In this document: positions 6,403 through 14,520 of the stretch, piece after piece
Numbering within the stretch: the first letter of the stretch is position 1
Layout of the letters: each line of letters starts with the position of its first letter
Source: Chloroflexota bacterium
GTDB taxonomy: Bacteria > Chloroflexota > Dormibacteria > CF-121
Direction: 5' to 3'
Assembly (NCBI GenBank): GCA_005881235.1
Contig: VBEQ01000206.1
Location: forward strand, 1-25,665
Length of the DNA stretch: 25,665 nucleotides
Notes under the pieces: model-generated
Told to the model about the DNA's origin: nothing
Databases searched by the model: none
What the model saw: only the letters and a program-made list of their open reading frames with translations
Position numbers and translations under genes: made by a program

Positions 6403-8511
6403 ATGATGGATAGAGCGCTCCCCTATCTGGCCGCCATCGCCGCGGTCGGCATCGCCTCGATCGGCCTCGGGGGGCTGGCCTGGGCCCTGGGAATACCGCG
6501 GGTGGAGACGTATCTCCTGATTTTCGTGCTGCTGGTGGGCGTCATCGCCTGGCGCCTTGGTCGCGGCCCGGCGATTGCGGCGACCGCGGCCGTCGCCGTC
6601 ATCGCCGACTACTTCTTCATCGCGCCCGGAGAAACATTTGGCCTGGGCACCACGAGCGATGTCGTCCGCCTCATGACAGGTATCCTCGCCGCCGCCGCCG
6701 TGATCCAGTTCGTCACCATCAGCCGGCGCCGCCAGCTGCTGCTGCAGCGGCGCAAGGACCTCCTGCAGGATGTGTCCCCGCGCATCATCCAGAGCCTCGA
6801 TGCCGAGGAGGTGCTCAACACGGTGGCCGAGGCAACGCTTCGGGTCATCGATTACCAGCACTTCCGGCTGTATCGCTGGGATGAGTCGTCCGGGCGTCTG
6901 ATCCTGGTCAAGTCGGTGGCCCGCGCCGAGTCCTACGAGCACACCGACTGGCATACCGTGACGCTCTCGCTGGGTGAGGGCATCTCCGGGACCGCCGCCC
7001 AGTCGCGCCGGGCGTTGCTCGTCCCGGATGCCAGCGTGGATTCCCGAATGGTGTACCCGACCGGGACGACGCGCATCCCGGAAAGCATCATCAGCGTTCC
7101 GATGGTCACCGGGGACCGGCTGTTTGGCGTGCTCTCTCTGGCTCGGATGGGAGCCCGATCCCTCAGCGACGAAGACCTGCGTCTCATGGAATCGATCGCG
7201 GCGCAGACCGCGCTCGCGCTCGCCAATGCCGAGCAGTACGCGGAGGCGGAGCAGACCATCAAAGCCCTGGCCACGGTCGAGGCGCTGCAGCCGACCGACG
7301 CCGGGCTGAGCGACACGGAGGTCGACAACCGCATCATCCAGGGCTTCGTCGACCTGAGCCAGGCGGACTTTGCCACGCTTCGAGTGCGGCAGGCCGACGG
7401 GCAATATCACGTCGAGGCGACCGGCGGACGCCAATGGCCCGACAGCGCGGCGCCGACCGGCGGTCCATTGAGCGCGGACCAGGTGGCCTGGCTGTCGGAC
7501 CCTCACGTGATGGTGTACGTATCCGATCCAGAGAGTGACGCGAAGCTTCCGGACTGGGCTCGCCGGGGTACCCAGCTGGCCGGCGTTAAGGCAAGTATCT
7601 TCCTGCCCATGCGCGCCGGGCAGCGATTCGTTGGCTTCGTCGGGTTGTACTGGCGACGCCCGCGCTGGCTGCGGCCGGAGCAACTCCGCCGGCTCCAGCT
7701 CGTCGCGGCGCAGGCGGCCATTGCCGTCGACACCCGGCAGGCCCTGGAGCGCGAGCGGGGGCGAGCCGAAGCCCTGGTCGAACTGGAGCGGGCGCGACGC
7801 GAGTTCATGCAAATCGCTTCGCACGAGCTACGCACACCGCTCACCGTAATCCGCGGCTACGCCTCGCTGCTCGAGGAGGGATCGCTCGGCGAGATGCCAC
7901 CGGCGGCGCAGCACGCGCTCCGGACCCTGATGGATAAATCGAGCGAAATGCGAGGGCAGGTCGAGCGAATGCTCCTCCTGGCCCGCCTGGAAGACGGCGC
8001 CGTGGAGCAGCAGATGACGGAGCTCGACTTGCGAACGGTCGTCATGGACGCGGTGGAGCGCGTTCGCCCGCAGTTGGTGCTCAAACAGGGCAGCGTCAAC
8101 GTCGAGCTCGCGACCACGCCGCTGACCATCGTCGGCGACCCGGAGCGGCTCGCCACGGCCGTCGACAACCTGCTGCAGAACGCGGTCAAGTTCAGCGCCG
8201 GGCCACCCGACATCGAGGTCACCGGTGACCGGGCGGACGGCCGCGTCCGACTGATCGTCAAGGACCATGGGATCGGCATTCCGACGGCGGCGCGTAGCCG
8301 GCTGTTCGAGAAGTTCTACCGGGTCAACGACCCGGAGCTGAACAATGTCGTCGGCACCGGAATCGGGCTCTACCTGGTGCGGCAGGTGGTCGAGGGCCAC
8401 GGAGGCCGGGTGGACGTCGCCAGCCAGCCCGGCCAGGGATCGGCCTTTGAGATCGACCTTCCCTACGCGCTCGAAGGCGCCAAAGCGCCGGCCGAGCCCT
8501 CCCTCCCCTAG
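6403..8511 (+). CDS. Membrane sensor histidine kinase with KdpD-like (DUF4118) and two GAF domains
   Basis: From ATG 6403 the protein has 702 residues. A DUF4118-type block of four membrane helices comes first (about 1-105, with ADYFFIAPGETFGLGT typical of the KdpD transmembrane domain). Two GAF-like domains follow (about 125-275 and 285-445), then HisKA and HATPase_c. H474 in ASHELRTPLTVIRGYASLLE is the phosphorylation site. The N box is VDNLLQNAVKF (about 586-596), G1 is VKDHGIGIP, and G2 GTGIGLYLV starts at 651. All catalytic motifs are intact. It lacks the N-terminal KdpD USP-like region and has no kdp genes or response regulator beside it, so the partner is elsewhere. An ATG at 6289 extends the frame by 38 residues but would bury the divergent promoter. 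Confidence 0.9.
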   Translation: MMDRALPYLAAIAAVGIASIGLGGLAWALGIPRVETYLLIFVLLVGVIAWRLGRGPAIAATAAVAVIADYFFIAPGETFGLGTTSDVVRLMTGILAAAAVIQFVTISRRRQLLLQRRKDLLQDVSPRIIQSLDAEEVLNTVAEATLRVIDYQHFRLYRWDESSGRLILVKSVARAESYEHTDWHTVTLSLGEGISGTAAQSRRALLVPDASVDSRMVYPTGTTRIPESIISVPMVTGDRLFGVLSLARMGARSLSDEDLRLMESIAAQTALALANAEQYAEAEQTIKALATVEALQPTDAGLSDTEVDNRIIQGFVDLSQADFATLRVRQADGQYHVEATGGRQWPDSAAPTGGPLSADQVAWLSDPHVMVYVSDPESDAKLPDWARRGTQLAGVKASIFLPMRAGQRFVGFVGLYWRRPRWLRPEQLRRLQLVAAQAAIAVDTRQALERERGRAEALVELERARREFMQIASHELRTPLTVIRGYASLLEEGSLGEMPPAAQHALRTLMDKSSEMRGQVERMLLLARLEDGAVEQQMTELDLRTVVMDAVERVRPQLVLKQGSVNVELATTPLTIVGDPERLATAVDNLLQNAVKFSAGPPDIEVTGDRADGRVRLIVKDHGIGIPTAARSRLFEKFYRVNDPELNNVVGTGIGLYLVRQVVEGHGGRVDVASQPGQGSAFEIDLPYALEGAKAPAEPSLP

Positions 8512-8555
8512 CCTGAAAGTCGCAAGAGTGCCGGGTATTTGAGGTTCCTTCTAAT

Positions 8556-8882
8556 GTGGCGAGCCAGCCCGAGCTCCAGGGCGAAACCTCTGATGCGGCT
8601 CTCGAGATCCCAGCCGACTGGCTGATGCCCGGGCTCGACCTCGAGGCGGTTCGCGAGGCGCAGCGGCCGGACACCATCGCCACCCTGAGTGCAGACCACC
8701 TCTCCATGAAGGGTGTCGAACTGGTCGTCGAACGCCGCTGGCTACGGGAAGCCTTCTGGCGGCAGGCGAAGCTGGCGATCACGCGCGGCTACATCTATCG
8801 GAGCTCGGCGGTGCAGGTCACCGTGAGGGGCGAGCGACGAGAACACGAGCGGCGCAATACCCAGAGCCGTAGAGTCAGTTAA
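8556..8882 (+). CDS. Small conserved-looking hypothetical protein
   Basis: This is a 108-residue frame starting at GTG 8556 with GAGG 11 nt upstream (8541-8544). The N-terminal half is acidic (ELQGETSDAALEIPADWLMP); the C-terminal half is amphipathic and basic (VVERRWLREAFWRQAKLAIT, then a run rich in Arg and Glu). No membrane segment, signal peptide or known motif is visible. Amino-acid composition looks like a real cytosolic protein, with few of the Arg/Pro/Ser runs of shadow frames here. It fills the 417-bp space between the kinase and malate synthase on the same strand. Whether it is translated is uncertain; I do not recognise a family. Confidence 0.5.
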   Translation: MASQPELQGETSDAALEIPADWLMPGLDLEAVREAQRPDTIATLSADHLSMKGVELVVERRWLREAFWRQAKLAITRGYIYRSSAVQVTVRGERREHERRNTQSRRVS

Positions 8883-8906
8883 CCGCTCCCGCGCCCTCCT
8901 CCCCCG

Positions 8907-8929
8907 CTGCTAGAGTTCTGAGCTAGCAG
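8907..8929 (+). promoter_or_regulatory. Inverted repeat abutting the malate synthase start codon
   Basis: CTGCTAG (8907-8913) and CTAGCAG (8923-8929) are perfect 7-bp inverted arms around a 9-nt spacer, and the right arm touches the ATG at 8930. It could be a repressor site or an RNA hairpin over the ribosome entry region. A TAGAGT (8911-8916) inside it resembles a -10 element. No Shine-Dalgarno is evident. Confidence 0.4.
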
Positions 8930-10516
8930 ATGAAGACGGTGATCTCGGCGGATCCACCCGTCAACCAGGCGCCGCCAGACTTGGATCCGGCACGCGACCT
9001 GCCCCGCGGCTTCTCCGAGTTCCTGCTCCCGCTGCATCGCGCGTTCTCGCCACGCCAGCAGGAGCTTGCCGCCCGGCGGCGCAACGTCCTCGATGCCGCC
9101 CATCAGGGCCGCCTCCCAGACTATCGACCGCCCTCGGAGGCAACCACTGGCAGCTGGAAAGTCTCGCTGCCCGGCTGGTGCCAGGATCAGCGCAACCAGA
9201 TGACGGGGCCGGCCGACGATGCGGAGCTGGTGGTCAAGATGCTGAATTCCGGCGCCCCCGGGGTGATGCTGGACCTGGAAGACTCCGTCGCCAACGCCTG
9301 GCCGAACATCACCCAGGGAGCCCGCAACATCATCGCCGCCTTGCGGGGCGAGCTCACCTACCAGGACAAAAAACGCGATCGCGAGGTCGGCATCAACGAG
9401 AGCAAGACCGTGATCCTGACGCGCCCGCGCGGTCTTCACCTGGAACAGGCCGGCGTGTTCAAGGGCGAGCGGATGGCGGCGGCGCTTTTCGACGTGGCCC
9501 TGGTCGCCTACCAGGTCGATCCCTCTCGCCTCAAGCACCCCTTATCGATTTACATCGCCAAGTCAGAGTCCGCCGACGAAGCGCTCTGGTGGCGGGACCT
9601 GTTTCAGGCCGTCTCCGCGGCGCGCGGTTGGCCCTCCGACTACATCAAATGCATGGCGCTGGTGGAATCGCACCCACTCGCCTATCAGATGGAGGAGTTC
9701 GCCTACAACCTGCGCGAGCACATGATGGGACTCAACCTCGGCCGCTGGGACTACATGGCGAGCCTGATCGACTTCACGCTGCACGACCCCGCGTGGGTTC
9801 TTCCCGACCGCAACACCATCCCGCACGATGTCGCCTTTTTCCAGAACCTGCGCGAGGTGATGCCCGAGGTCTGCCACAAACGCGGCATGCTGGCGATCGG
9901 TGGCATGACGGCGCTCTATCCCAGTCGTGAAGATCCGGAGCTCAACGCGCGCGCGCTCAAGGTGCTCGAGCAGGACAAGAAGAACGAGGCGAACAGCCTG
10001 ATGGACGGCGCCTGGACCGGCCATCCCGATCAAAACGAGATCGCGGTCAACCAGTTCCCTTACCCCAACCAGGTCCAGGCGCGGCGCCAGGACGCGGACA
10101 TTCACAAGGACCTGCGACCCAGCCCGCAGGGTGTGGGCAAGCGGACGCTCGACGGAACGCGGGCGGCCGTTCGCACCGTGATTCGCTACCGCAACGGCGT
10201 GTTGAACGGCAAGGGCGCCAGCTTGCTCGATGGCTACATGGAAGACCTGGCGACCGACCGCATCTATCGCTACATGATCGCCCAGCGGATCTTGCACAAG
10301 GTCTCGGTCAGCGATGCGGGCGGCCGCTCGGTTGTCCATTCGCCAGAGATGGTCTCGGGACTCTTCGACGAGGAGCTCGAGCGCTTGGTCGCGCAATGGC
10401 CGAAAGCGGAAGCGGGGTCGAAAGAGACCATGAAGCAAGCCCGCGATCTCAGTGAGGGCATGGTTTTAGGCATCCTCGAGGCTCAGGGGCTTGCGCGGGG
10501 CGCCCGTTCTGAGTGA
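8930..10516 (+). CDS. aceB: Malate synthase (glyoxylate cycle)
   Basis: This cytosolic enzyme condenses glyoxylate with acetyl-CoA to malate. At 528 residues it has the length of the malate synthase A form. Diagnostic segments are in order: MLDLEDSVANAWPN, ILTRPRGLHLEQ (substrate-binding R165), ALVESHPLAYQMEEFAYNLR with the metal ligand E246, MGLNLGRWDY with D274, CHKRGMLAIGGMTALYPS, and MDGAWTGHPDQ, whose D359 aligns with the catalytic base. The GWCQDQRNQMTGPADD region near the N-terminus is also typical. No isocitrate lyase lies nearby. The start is ATG 8930, with no good ribosome site but an inverted repeat directly upstream. The C2H2 microprotein follows 24 bp after the stop. Confidence 0.95.
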   Translation: MKTVISADPPVNQAPPDLDPARDLPRGFSEFLLPLHRAFSPRQQELAARRRNVLDAAHQGRLPDYRPPSEATTGSWKVSLPGWCQDQRNQMTGPADDAELVVKMLNSGAPGVMLDLEDSVANAWPNITQGARNIIAALRGELTYQDKKRDREVGINESKTVILTRPRGLHLEQAGVFKGERMAAALFDVALVAYQVDPSRLKHPLSIYIAKSESADEALWWRDLFQAVSAARGWPSDYIKCMALVESHPLAYQMEEFAYNLREHMMGLNLGRWDYMASLIDFTLHDPAWVLPDRNTIPHDVAFFQNLREVMPEVCHKRGMLAIGGMTALYPSREDPELNARALKVLEQDKKNEANSLMDGAWTGHPDQNEIAVNQFPYPNQVQARRQDADIHKDLRPSPQGVGKRTLDGTRAAVRTVIRYRNGVLNGKGASLLDGYMEDLATDRIYRYMIAQRILHKVSVSDAGGRSVVHSPEMVSGLFDEELERLVAQWPKAEAGSKETMKQARDLSEGMVLGILEAQGLARGARSE

Positions 10517-10540
10517 TGGTGAACTCAGGAGGTGAAGACC

Positions 10541-10705
10541 ATGAACGAACTCGACGCACTCGGCAAACCTGATGCGGCCGAGGAGGACGAGGCCTTAGCT
10601 GGGGCCGGCGGAGTTACGAGCGGGCTCGAATGCCCAACCTGCGGTGACCGGTTCCCCTCGAAGGAAACCCTGGAAGAGCACCTGCCGACTCACAAGCAGA
10701 TGTAA
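10541..10705 (+). CDS. 54-residue classical C2H2 zinc-finger microprotein
   Basis: An ATG at 10541 is preceded by a near-perfect ribosome site (AGGAGGTGAAGACC) and encodes 54 residues. The first 30 are acidic and flexible. Residues 31-51 form one zinc finger, C31-x2-C34-x3-F38-x5-L44-x2-H47-x3-H51, exactly the classical eukaryote-style C2H2 consensus (CPTCGDRFPSKETLEEHLPT). Only three residues follow. The family is known for nucleic-acid or protein binding. A lone finger with an acidic arm might act as a small partner protein; that is inference. It lies between malate synthase (24 bp upstream) and plsC (27 bp downstream), all on one strand. The spacing of motif and ribosome site makes chance unlikely. 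Confidence 0.85.
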   Translation: MNELDALGKPDAAEEDEALAGAGGVTSGLECPTCGDRFPSKETLEEHLPTHKQM

Positions 10706-10720
10706 CGGCGCGTTTCGCGG

Positions 10721-10726
10721 TCTAAT
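10721..10726 (+). promoter_or_regulatory. Possible -10 element giving a leaderless plsC mRNA
   Basis: TCTAAT (five of six matches to TATAAT) ends 6 nt before the ATG at 10733. No Shine-Dalgarno is present. No convincing -35 is visible at the usual spacing. Confidence 0.4.
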
Positions 10727-10732
10727 ACGCGC

Positions 10733-11425
10733 ATGCCGGCGCCGGCGCAGCCCCCCGCCGATCTCCTTCCGGTGCAGCGGGAAGCCACACTCGCCTATCG
10801 AGCGATCCGGCTCTGGGCCGTGCCCCTGCTCCACGCGCTATTTCGCATCACCGTCGAGGGCCGCGAACGAATCCCGACCGCTGGCGCGTACGTGCTGATC
10901 GCCAACCACCTCAACTGGCTGGATTCTTTCGCGATCCTCGCCACCTTTCCCGCCGAGCCCCGCGTCCATTTCCTCGGCGATACGACCATGCTCGTCACCC
11001 GTAAGGTGCAATGGGCGCTGGTCAAGAGTGTCGGTGGCTACATCCCGGTCAACCGGCAGGCTCGACCCGACGTGGTGCTCTTCGAGCACGCCAACCGGTG
11101 CCTGGAGCGGGGTGGCGTGATCGCCATCTACCCGGAAGGCCACTACGGCGCGGCCGAAGGCGAGATCTCACCGTTCAAGAAAGGGTTTGCCCACTTCGCC
11201 GTCGACAACCATGTGCCGGTGCTGCCGGTCGCGCTCTCCGGCACCAAGGATCTCTGGTTGCGAAAACCGATTCGGATGATCATTGGCCAGCCGATCTTGA
11301 GTACCGGCCAGACCGTCGACTCGATGGTCACCCTGGCTGAAGCCCGCTTGCGCGAGCTGCTACCGCCGTACCACGACCCCGGCGGTATTAAGCTCCTGCG
11401 GCACCGCCTGACGCACCTTTTCTGA
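10733..11425 (+). CDS. plsC: 1-acyl-sn-glycerol-3-phosphate acyltransferase family protein
   Basis: This 230-residue PlsC/LPLAT-fold enzyme would transfer an acyl chain to lysophosphatidate or a related lysolipid at the inner membrane face. The catalytic HX4D is H59-D64 in ANHLNWLDSF. The glycerol-phosphate motif GGYIPVNR follows, and motif III is YPEGHYG (133-139), where PEGTRS is common. Motif IV is VPVLPVALSG. The HYG variant departs from the standard motif, so the acceptor may not be lysophosphatidate. The N-terminal hydrophobic stretch (about 25-40) may anchor it. The start is ATG 10733, with a -10-like TCTAAT just upstream. Confidence 0.88.
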   Translation: MPAPAQPPADLLPVQREATLAYRAIRLWAVPLLHALFRITVEGRERIPTAGAYVLIANHLNWLDSFAILATFPAEPRVHFLGDTTMLVTRKVQWALVKSVGGYIPVNRQARPDVVLFEHANRCLERGGVIAIYPEGHYGAAEGEISPFKKGFAHFAVDNHVPVLPVALSGTKDLWLRKPIRMIIGQPILSTGQTVDSMVTLAEARLRELLPPYHDPGGIKLLRHRLTHLF

Positions 11426-11447
11426 AGATCCGCCGTTATTCGGGCGG

Positions 11448-12845
11448 ATGAGGAGCTGGGCCAAGCAACTGGCTGGAACCGCCCTGGTTCTGGTCTTCGC
11501 GCTGGCTGTCGGCGGGTTGGTCATGGTCCTCCGCGCCCAGCAGGGCAGCCTGGCGGCGACGATGGCCGCCGCGCACATTCGTGCCGTGAGCCCGCCGGAT
11601 GGCGCCACCAACGTCCCACTCAGCGGCGAGATCCGCGCCGACTACGTCAGCCGCCCCGCCAATGATCCCGCCATCAAGCTCGAACCGCCCGCCGGCGTGA
11701 CGCTCGACAACCCGCATTGGGACGGCACGACCTTTGTCATCGACGACCACGGCCTGCGCGCCAACAGCCTCTACCACGTCGAGCTCGACCAGGACGATTG
11801 GTCCGGGAAGGGGGAGCACAAGCAGATCAAGGTCCGCTGGTCCTTCCGCACCGGCACGGGGCAGCCCGTCACGCCAACCCCAACTCCGACGCCCGCGGTC
11901 CCGACGATCACCGCGTCGCCATCGGTTCAGCCCACGGCGTCCGGCCCGCTCATCTGGTACCGCGGGCCCTCGAACGACCTGCATGGGCTGGATTGGACGG
12001 GCACCCAGATCAAGAGCCTCAGCCTGGGTAGCGTGATGCCAGCGCCCGACGGCCTCCTCCTCTGGCGCCGGCCCAACACGTCTGACGCGACCGACAGCGT
12101 ATACGATGCGGACGGTAAATCCGTCGGCTCGGTACCCGCCGACCCGACGATGATGTGGGCCGACGACGGACGAACCTTCTGCGGCGTGGCGAAGACGTCA
12201 ACGGGTTCGTATGACCTCGAGATACTGAGAATCAATGGGCCACGCGTCCGCGTCGGCACCATCGGTATCACACCGGGTACGAATCAGGTTCCCGTGCTGG
12301 GGGCCTGCAGCATTCTGACCGGGCGGGCCGTCGTGATCGGCCAGTCGTCCGGCTACACCTGGAGCGTCACCATGATCTCCCTCAGCGACGGCAGCGTCCT
12401 CTATCAACACAACTACCCGAATCCGCTGGCGCGGCTCGTGGCCAGCCACGATGGTCAGTACATCGCCGAGCAGTACGGCAGCAACACCAGCGGCGGCCCG
12501 GCGACCCTCGTTCGCCAGCTGCCGAGTGGGACCACGGTCGGCCAGTTCTCGGGCATCGTGGTGCAAGGATTCTCCTGGGACGGTTCGCTGGTGGTTGGCT
12601 ATACATCCGGCGACCTGAGCGTGCAAGAGGCCCAGGTGATGCGCTACCACACGCACGAGATCGTCTGGCATCAGTGCACGTGCCCGCATCCGCACGGGCT
12701 GTTTGCCCTTCCGCAGCCGGGCGGCTCGAAGGTCGCGGTTGTCGCGATCACGGACGACGGCCTCCACGTGTTGTTCACCATCGTGGACGCCAACGGGACG
12801 TCGAAGTCGGTTCCAGTCGCGGCCCAGAGTTTGCCGCTGTTCTAG
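11448..12845 (+). CDS. Membrane-anchored extracytoplasmic protein with Ig-like domain and beta-propeller-like repeats
   Basis: This 465-residue protein has a basic start and one membrane helix or uncleaved signal (about 9-30). Next is an SbsA/Big_5-type Ig-like domain (about 44-132), recognised by IRAVSPPDGATNVPLSGEIR and a strand-rich region ending VRWSFRTGTG. A Pro/Thr-rich linker (PVTPTPTPTPAVPT) leads to a C-terminal half with recurring strand patterns of the propeller type (for example LASHDGQYIAEQYG and QGFSWDGSLVVGY). No catalytic motif is visible. It is probably a surface or periplasmic-side scaffold, of unknown ligand. The two cysteines in HQCTCPHPHG, with neighbouring His, could bind metal. 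Its stop shares bases with that of the opposing UbiB-like gene in CTAG. Confidence 0.75.
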   Translation: MRSWAKQLAGTALVLVFALAVGGLVMVLRAQQGSLAATMAAAHIRAVSPPDGATNVPLSGEIRADYVSRPANDPAIKLEPPAGVTLDNPHWDGTTFVIDDHGLRANSLYHVELDQDDWSGKGEHKQIKVRWSFRTGTGQPVTPTPTPTPAVPTITASPSVQPTASGPLIWYRGPSNDLHGLDWTGTQIKSLSLGSVMPAPDGLLLWRRPNTSDATDSVYDADGKSVGSVPADPTMMWADDGRTFCGVAKTSTGSYDLEILRINGPRVRVGTIGITPGTNQVPVLGACSILTGRAVVIGQSSGYTWSVTMISLSDGSVLYQHNYPNPLARLVASHDGQYIAEQYGSNTSGGPATLVRQLPSGTTVGQFSGIVVQGFSWDGSLVVGYTSGDLSVQEAQVMRYHTHEIVWHQCTCPHPHGLFALPQPGGSKVAVVAITDDGLHVLFTIVDANGTSKSVPVAAQSLPLF

Positions 12846-14452
12846 GGCCGGCCCGAGCGCAGGATGCTCCAGGCGATATAGATGCCCAGCACGCTTGCCA
12901 GCACGAAGCCCGCGAGCAGGATGGCGCCGGTCTGCGGGTCGCTGCGCACGTGATAGGCGGAAAGCAAAACGGCCAGCGCGACCACGAATCCCGCGGCGAT
13001 GATGCCGAGCACGAGGCGATTCGCAATCCGCTCCAGCCGGCGAATCATGGCCTCGAAGCCGGTCGGGCGGATTGCGACCTCGACATCGCCGCGCTGCAGC
13101 GAGCTCAGCAGCCGGCGTACCTGCTGAGGTAGCTCGATGCCAAGCCGTGCCAGATCGATGCCGGCCTGGCCGACCGCCTTCCCCCAGCCGAGCGGTGAGA
13201 AGTGCCGCACCATCATGCCCCGCGCGTACGGTCCGAGCACGGCGGTGAACTCGAAACTCGGATCGAGACGGGTGACCAGGTTCTCGTGCATCAGGACGGT
13301 CTTCAGCAGTAGCGCGTAGCCGGGCGGAAGATGGAGCCGGTGGCGGCGGATCACGCCGAGGACGTCGTTGACCACCGGGCCGATCGCGATTTCGCCGACC
13401 GGCCGGCCGTAGTAGCGGGATCGAAGATGCTCGACGTCACGCCGGAGCGCCGCCCGGTCGATGTGACGGCCGGCGACACCGAGCTCGTAAAGCACATCGA
13501 CCTGCCGATCGGGATCCTCGGTCGTGTAGGCAAGCAGGGCCCAGACCAGCTGCTCCTGGATGCGCGGACCCATGGTGCCGACCATGCCGAAGTCGACCAC
13601 GCCGATCCGACCGCCCGGTTGGATGAAGAAGTTACCGGGGTGGGGATCGGCATGGAAGAAGCGGTCCCGGAACACCATCTTCAACACCATCCGGGCGCCG
13701 TTCATCGCCACCTTCCTGCGGTCGATGCCGGCGCTGTCCAGGGCCGCGAGGTCGTCCACCTTGATGCCGTCGATCCGCTCGAGGGTAAGCACGCGGCTCG
13801 TCGTCTGCTCCCAGAAGACGCACGGGAAATAGAGGGAGTCGTCGTCCGCAAAGTTCTCCGCGAACCGCTCCGCATTGCGGCCCTCCTGGAGGTAATCGGT
13901 CTCGGCGCGAAGCGTCTGGGCGAACTCGTGCACCAGGCCGACGACGTCGTACTCCTCGGCCACGGGCCAGCGCCGGCTGGCGGTCGCCGCCAGGTTGCGA
14001 AGGATCTGCAGGTCCTGGTCGATCTGCTCGACAACGCCGGGCCGCTGCACCTTGACGACCACGCGGGTGCCGTCGGCGAGCGTGGCCGCGTGGACCTGGC
14101 CGATCGAGGCGGACGCCAGGGGAACGTCGCCGAAGCTGGAGAAGACAGCGTCAACCGGCCGGCCGAACTCCGCCGCGATGATGTCCGTTACGATCTCGGT
14201 CTTCAGCGGACGCGTGGCATCCTGCAGCTTGGCGAGCTCCGCCTGGTACGCCGGCGGGAGGAGATCGGCGCGCGTCGAGAGGATCTGACCGAGCTTGACG
14301 AAGGTCGGGCCGAGCTCTTCGAGGGCACGGCGGACGTACACCGGGCGCGACAGTGGTTGCTGGTAGCCACGGTTGAAGACCCGCTGGAAGGGGACGAAAC
14401 GCTCGAGACCCGTGATGCTGATGACGAAGCCCAGACCGTGCCGCGCGAGCAC
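12842..14452 (-). CDS. ABC1/UbiB-family atypical kinase (AarF-like)
   Basis: This 536-residue protein has the UbiB hallmarks: KLGQILSTRADLLPP (KxGQ motif), the Ala-rich loop SASIGQVHAA in place of a normal P-loop, VVVKVQRPG with the ATP-site Lys, FFHADPHPGNFF, and VVDFGMVG as the metal-binding DFG equivalent. Two C-terminal membrane helices (about 485-505 and 510-530) anchor it. Family members act on isoprenoid lipids, classically in quinone synthesis, probably as ATPases or kinases. The only standard start in the frame is GTG 14452, yet upstream codons continue a UbiB-like N-terminus (SQARRYRQVSQVLARHG) back to a CTG at 14506. The true start may be non-canonical. No quinone genes are adjacent. 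Confidence 0.9.
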   Translation of the reverse strand: MLARHGLGFVISITGLERFVPFQRVFNRGYQQPLSRPVYVRRALEELGPTFVKLGQILSTRADLLPPAYQAELAKLQDATRPLKTEIVTDIIAAEFGRPVDAVFSSFGDVPLASASIGQVHAATLADGTRVVVKVQRPGVVEQIDQDLQILRNLAATASRRWPVAEEYDVVGLVHEFAQTLRAETDYLQEGRNAERFAENFADDDSLYFPCVFWEQTTSRVLTLERIDGIKVDDLAALDSAGIDRRKVAMNGARMVLKMVFRDRFFHADPHPGNFFIQPGGRIGVVDFGMVGTMGPRIQEQLVWALLAYTTEDPDRQVDVLYELGVAGRHIDRAALRRDVEHLRSRYYGRPVGEIAIGPVVNDVLGVIRRHRLHLPPGYALLLKTVLMHENLVTRLDPSFEFTAVLGPYARGMMVRHFSPLGWGKAVGQAGIDLARLGIELPQQVRRLLSSLQRGDVEVAIRPTGFEAMIRRLERIANRLVLGIIAAGFVVALAVLLSAYHVRSDPQTGAILLAGFVLASVLGIYIAWSILRSGRP

Positions 14453-14520
14453 CTGGCTGACCTGGCGGTAACGGCGGGCCTGCGATTGGGGTGCGATGTT
14501 TGCCAGCCTAGCAGCGGCGC

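Noticed and set aside
6376..7824. 482-codon frame antisense to the histidine kinase
   Set aside because: Shadow of a fully motif-supported kinase; composition is not protein-like.
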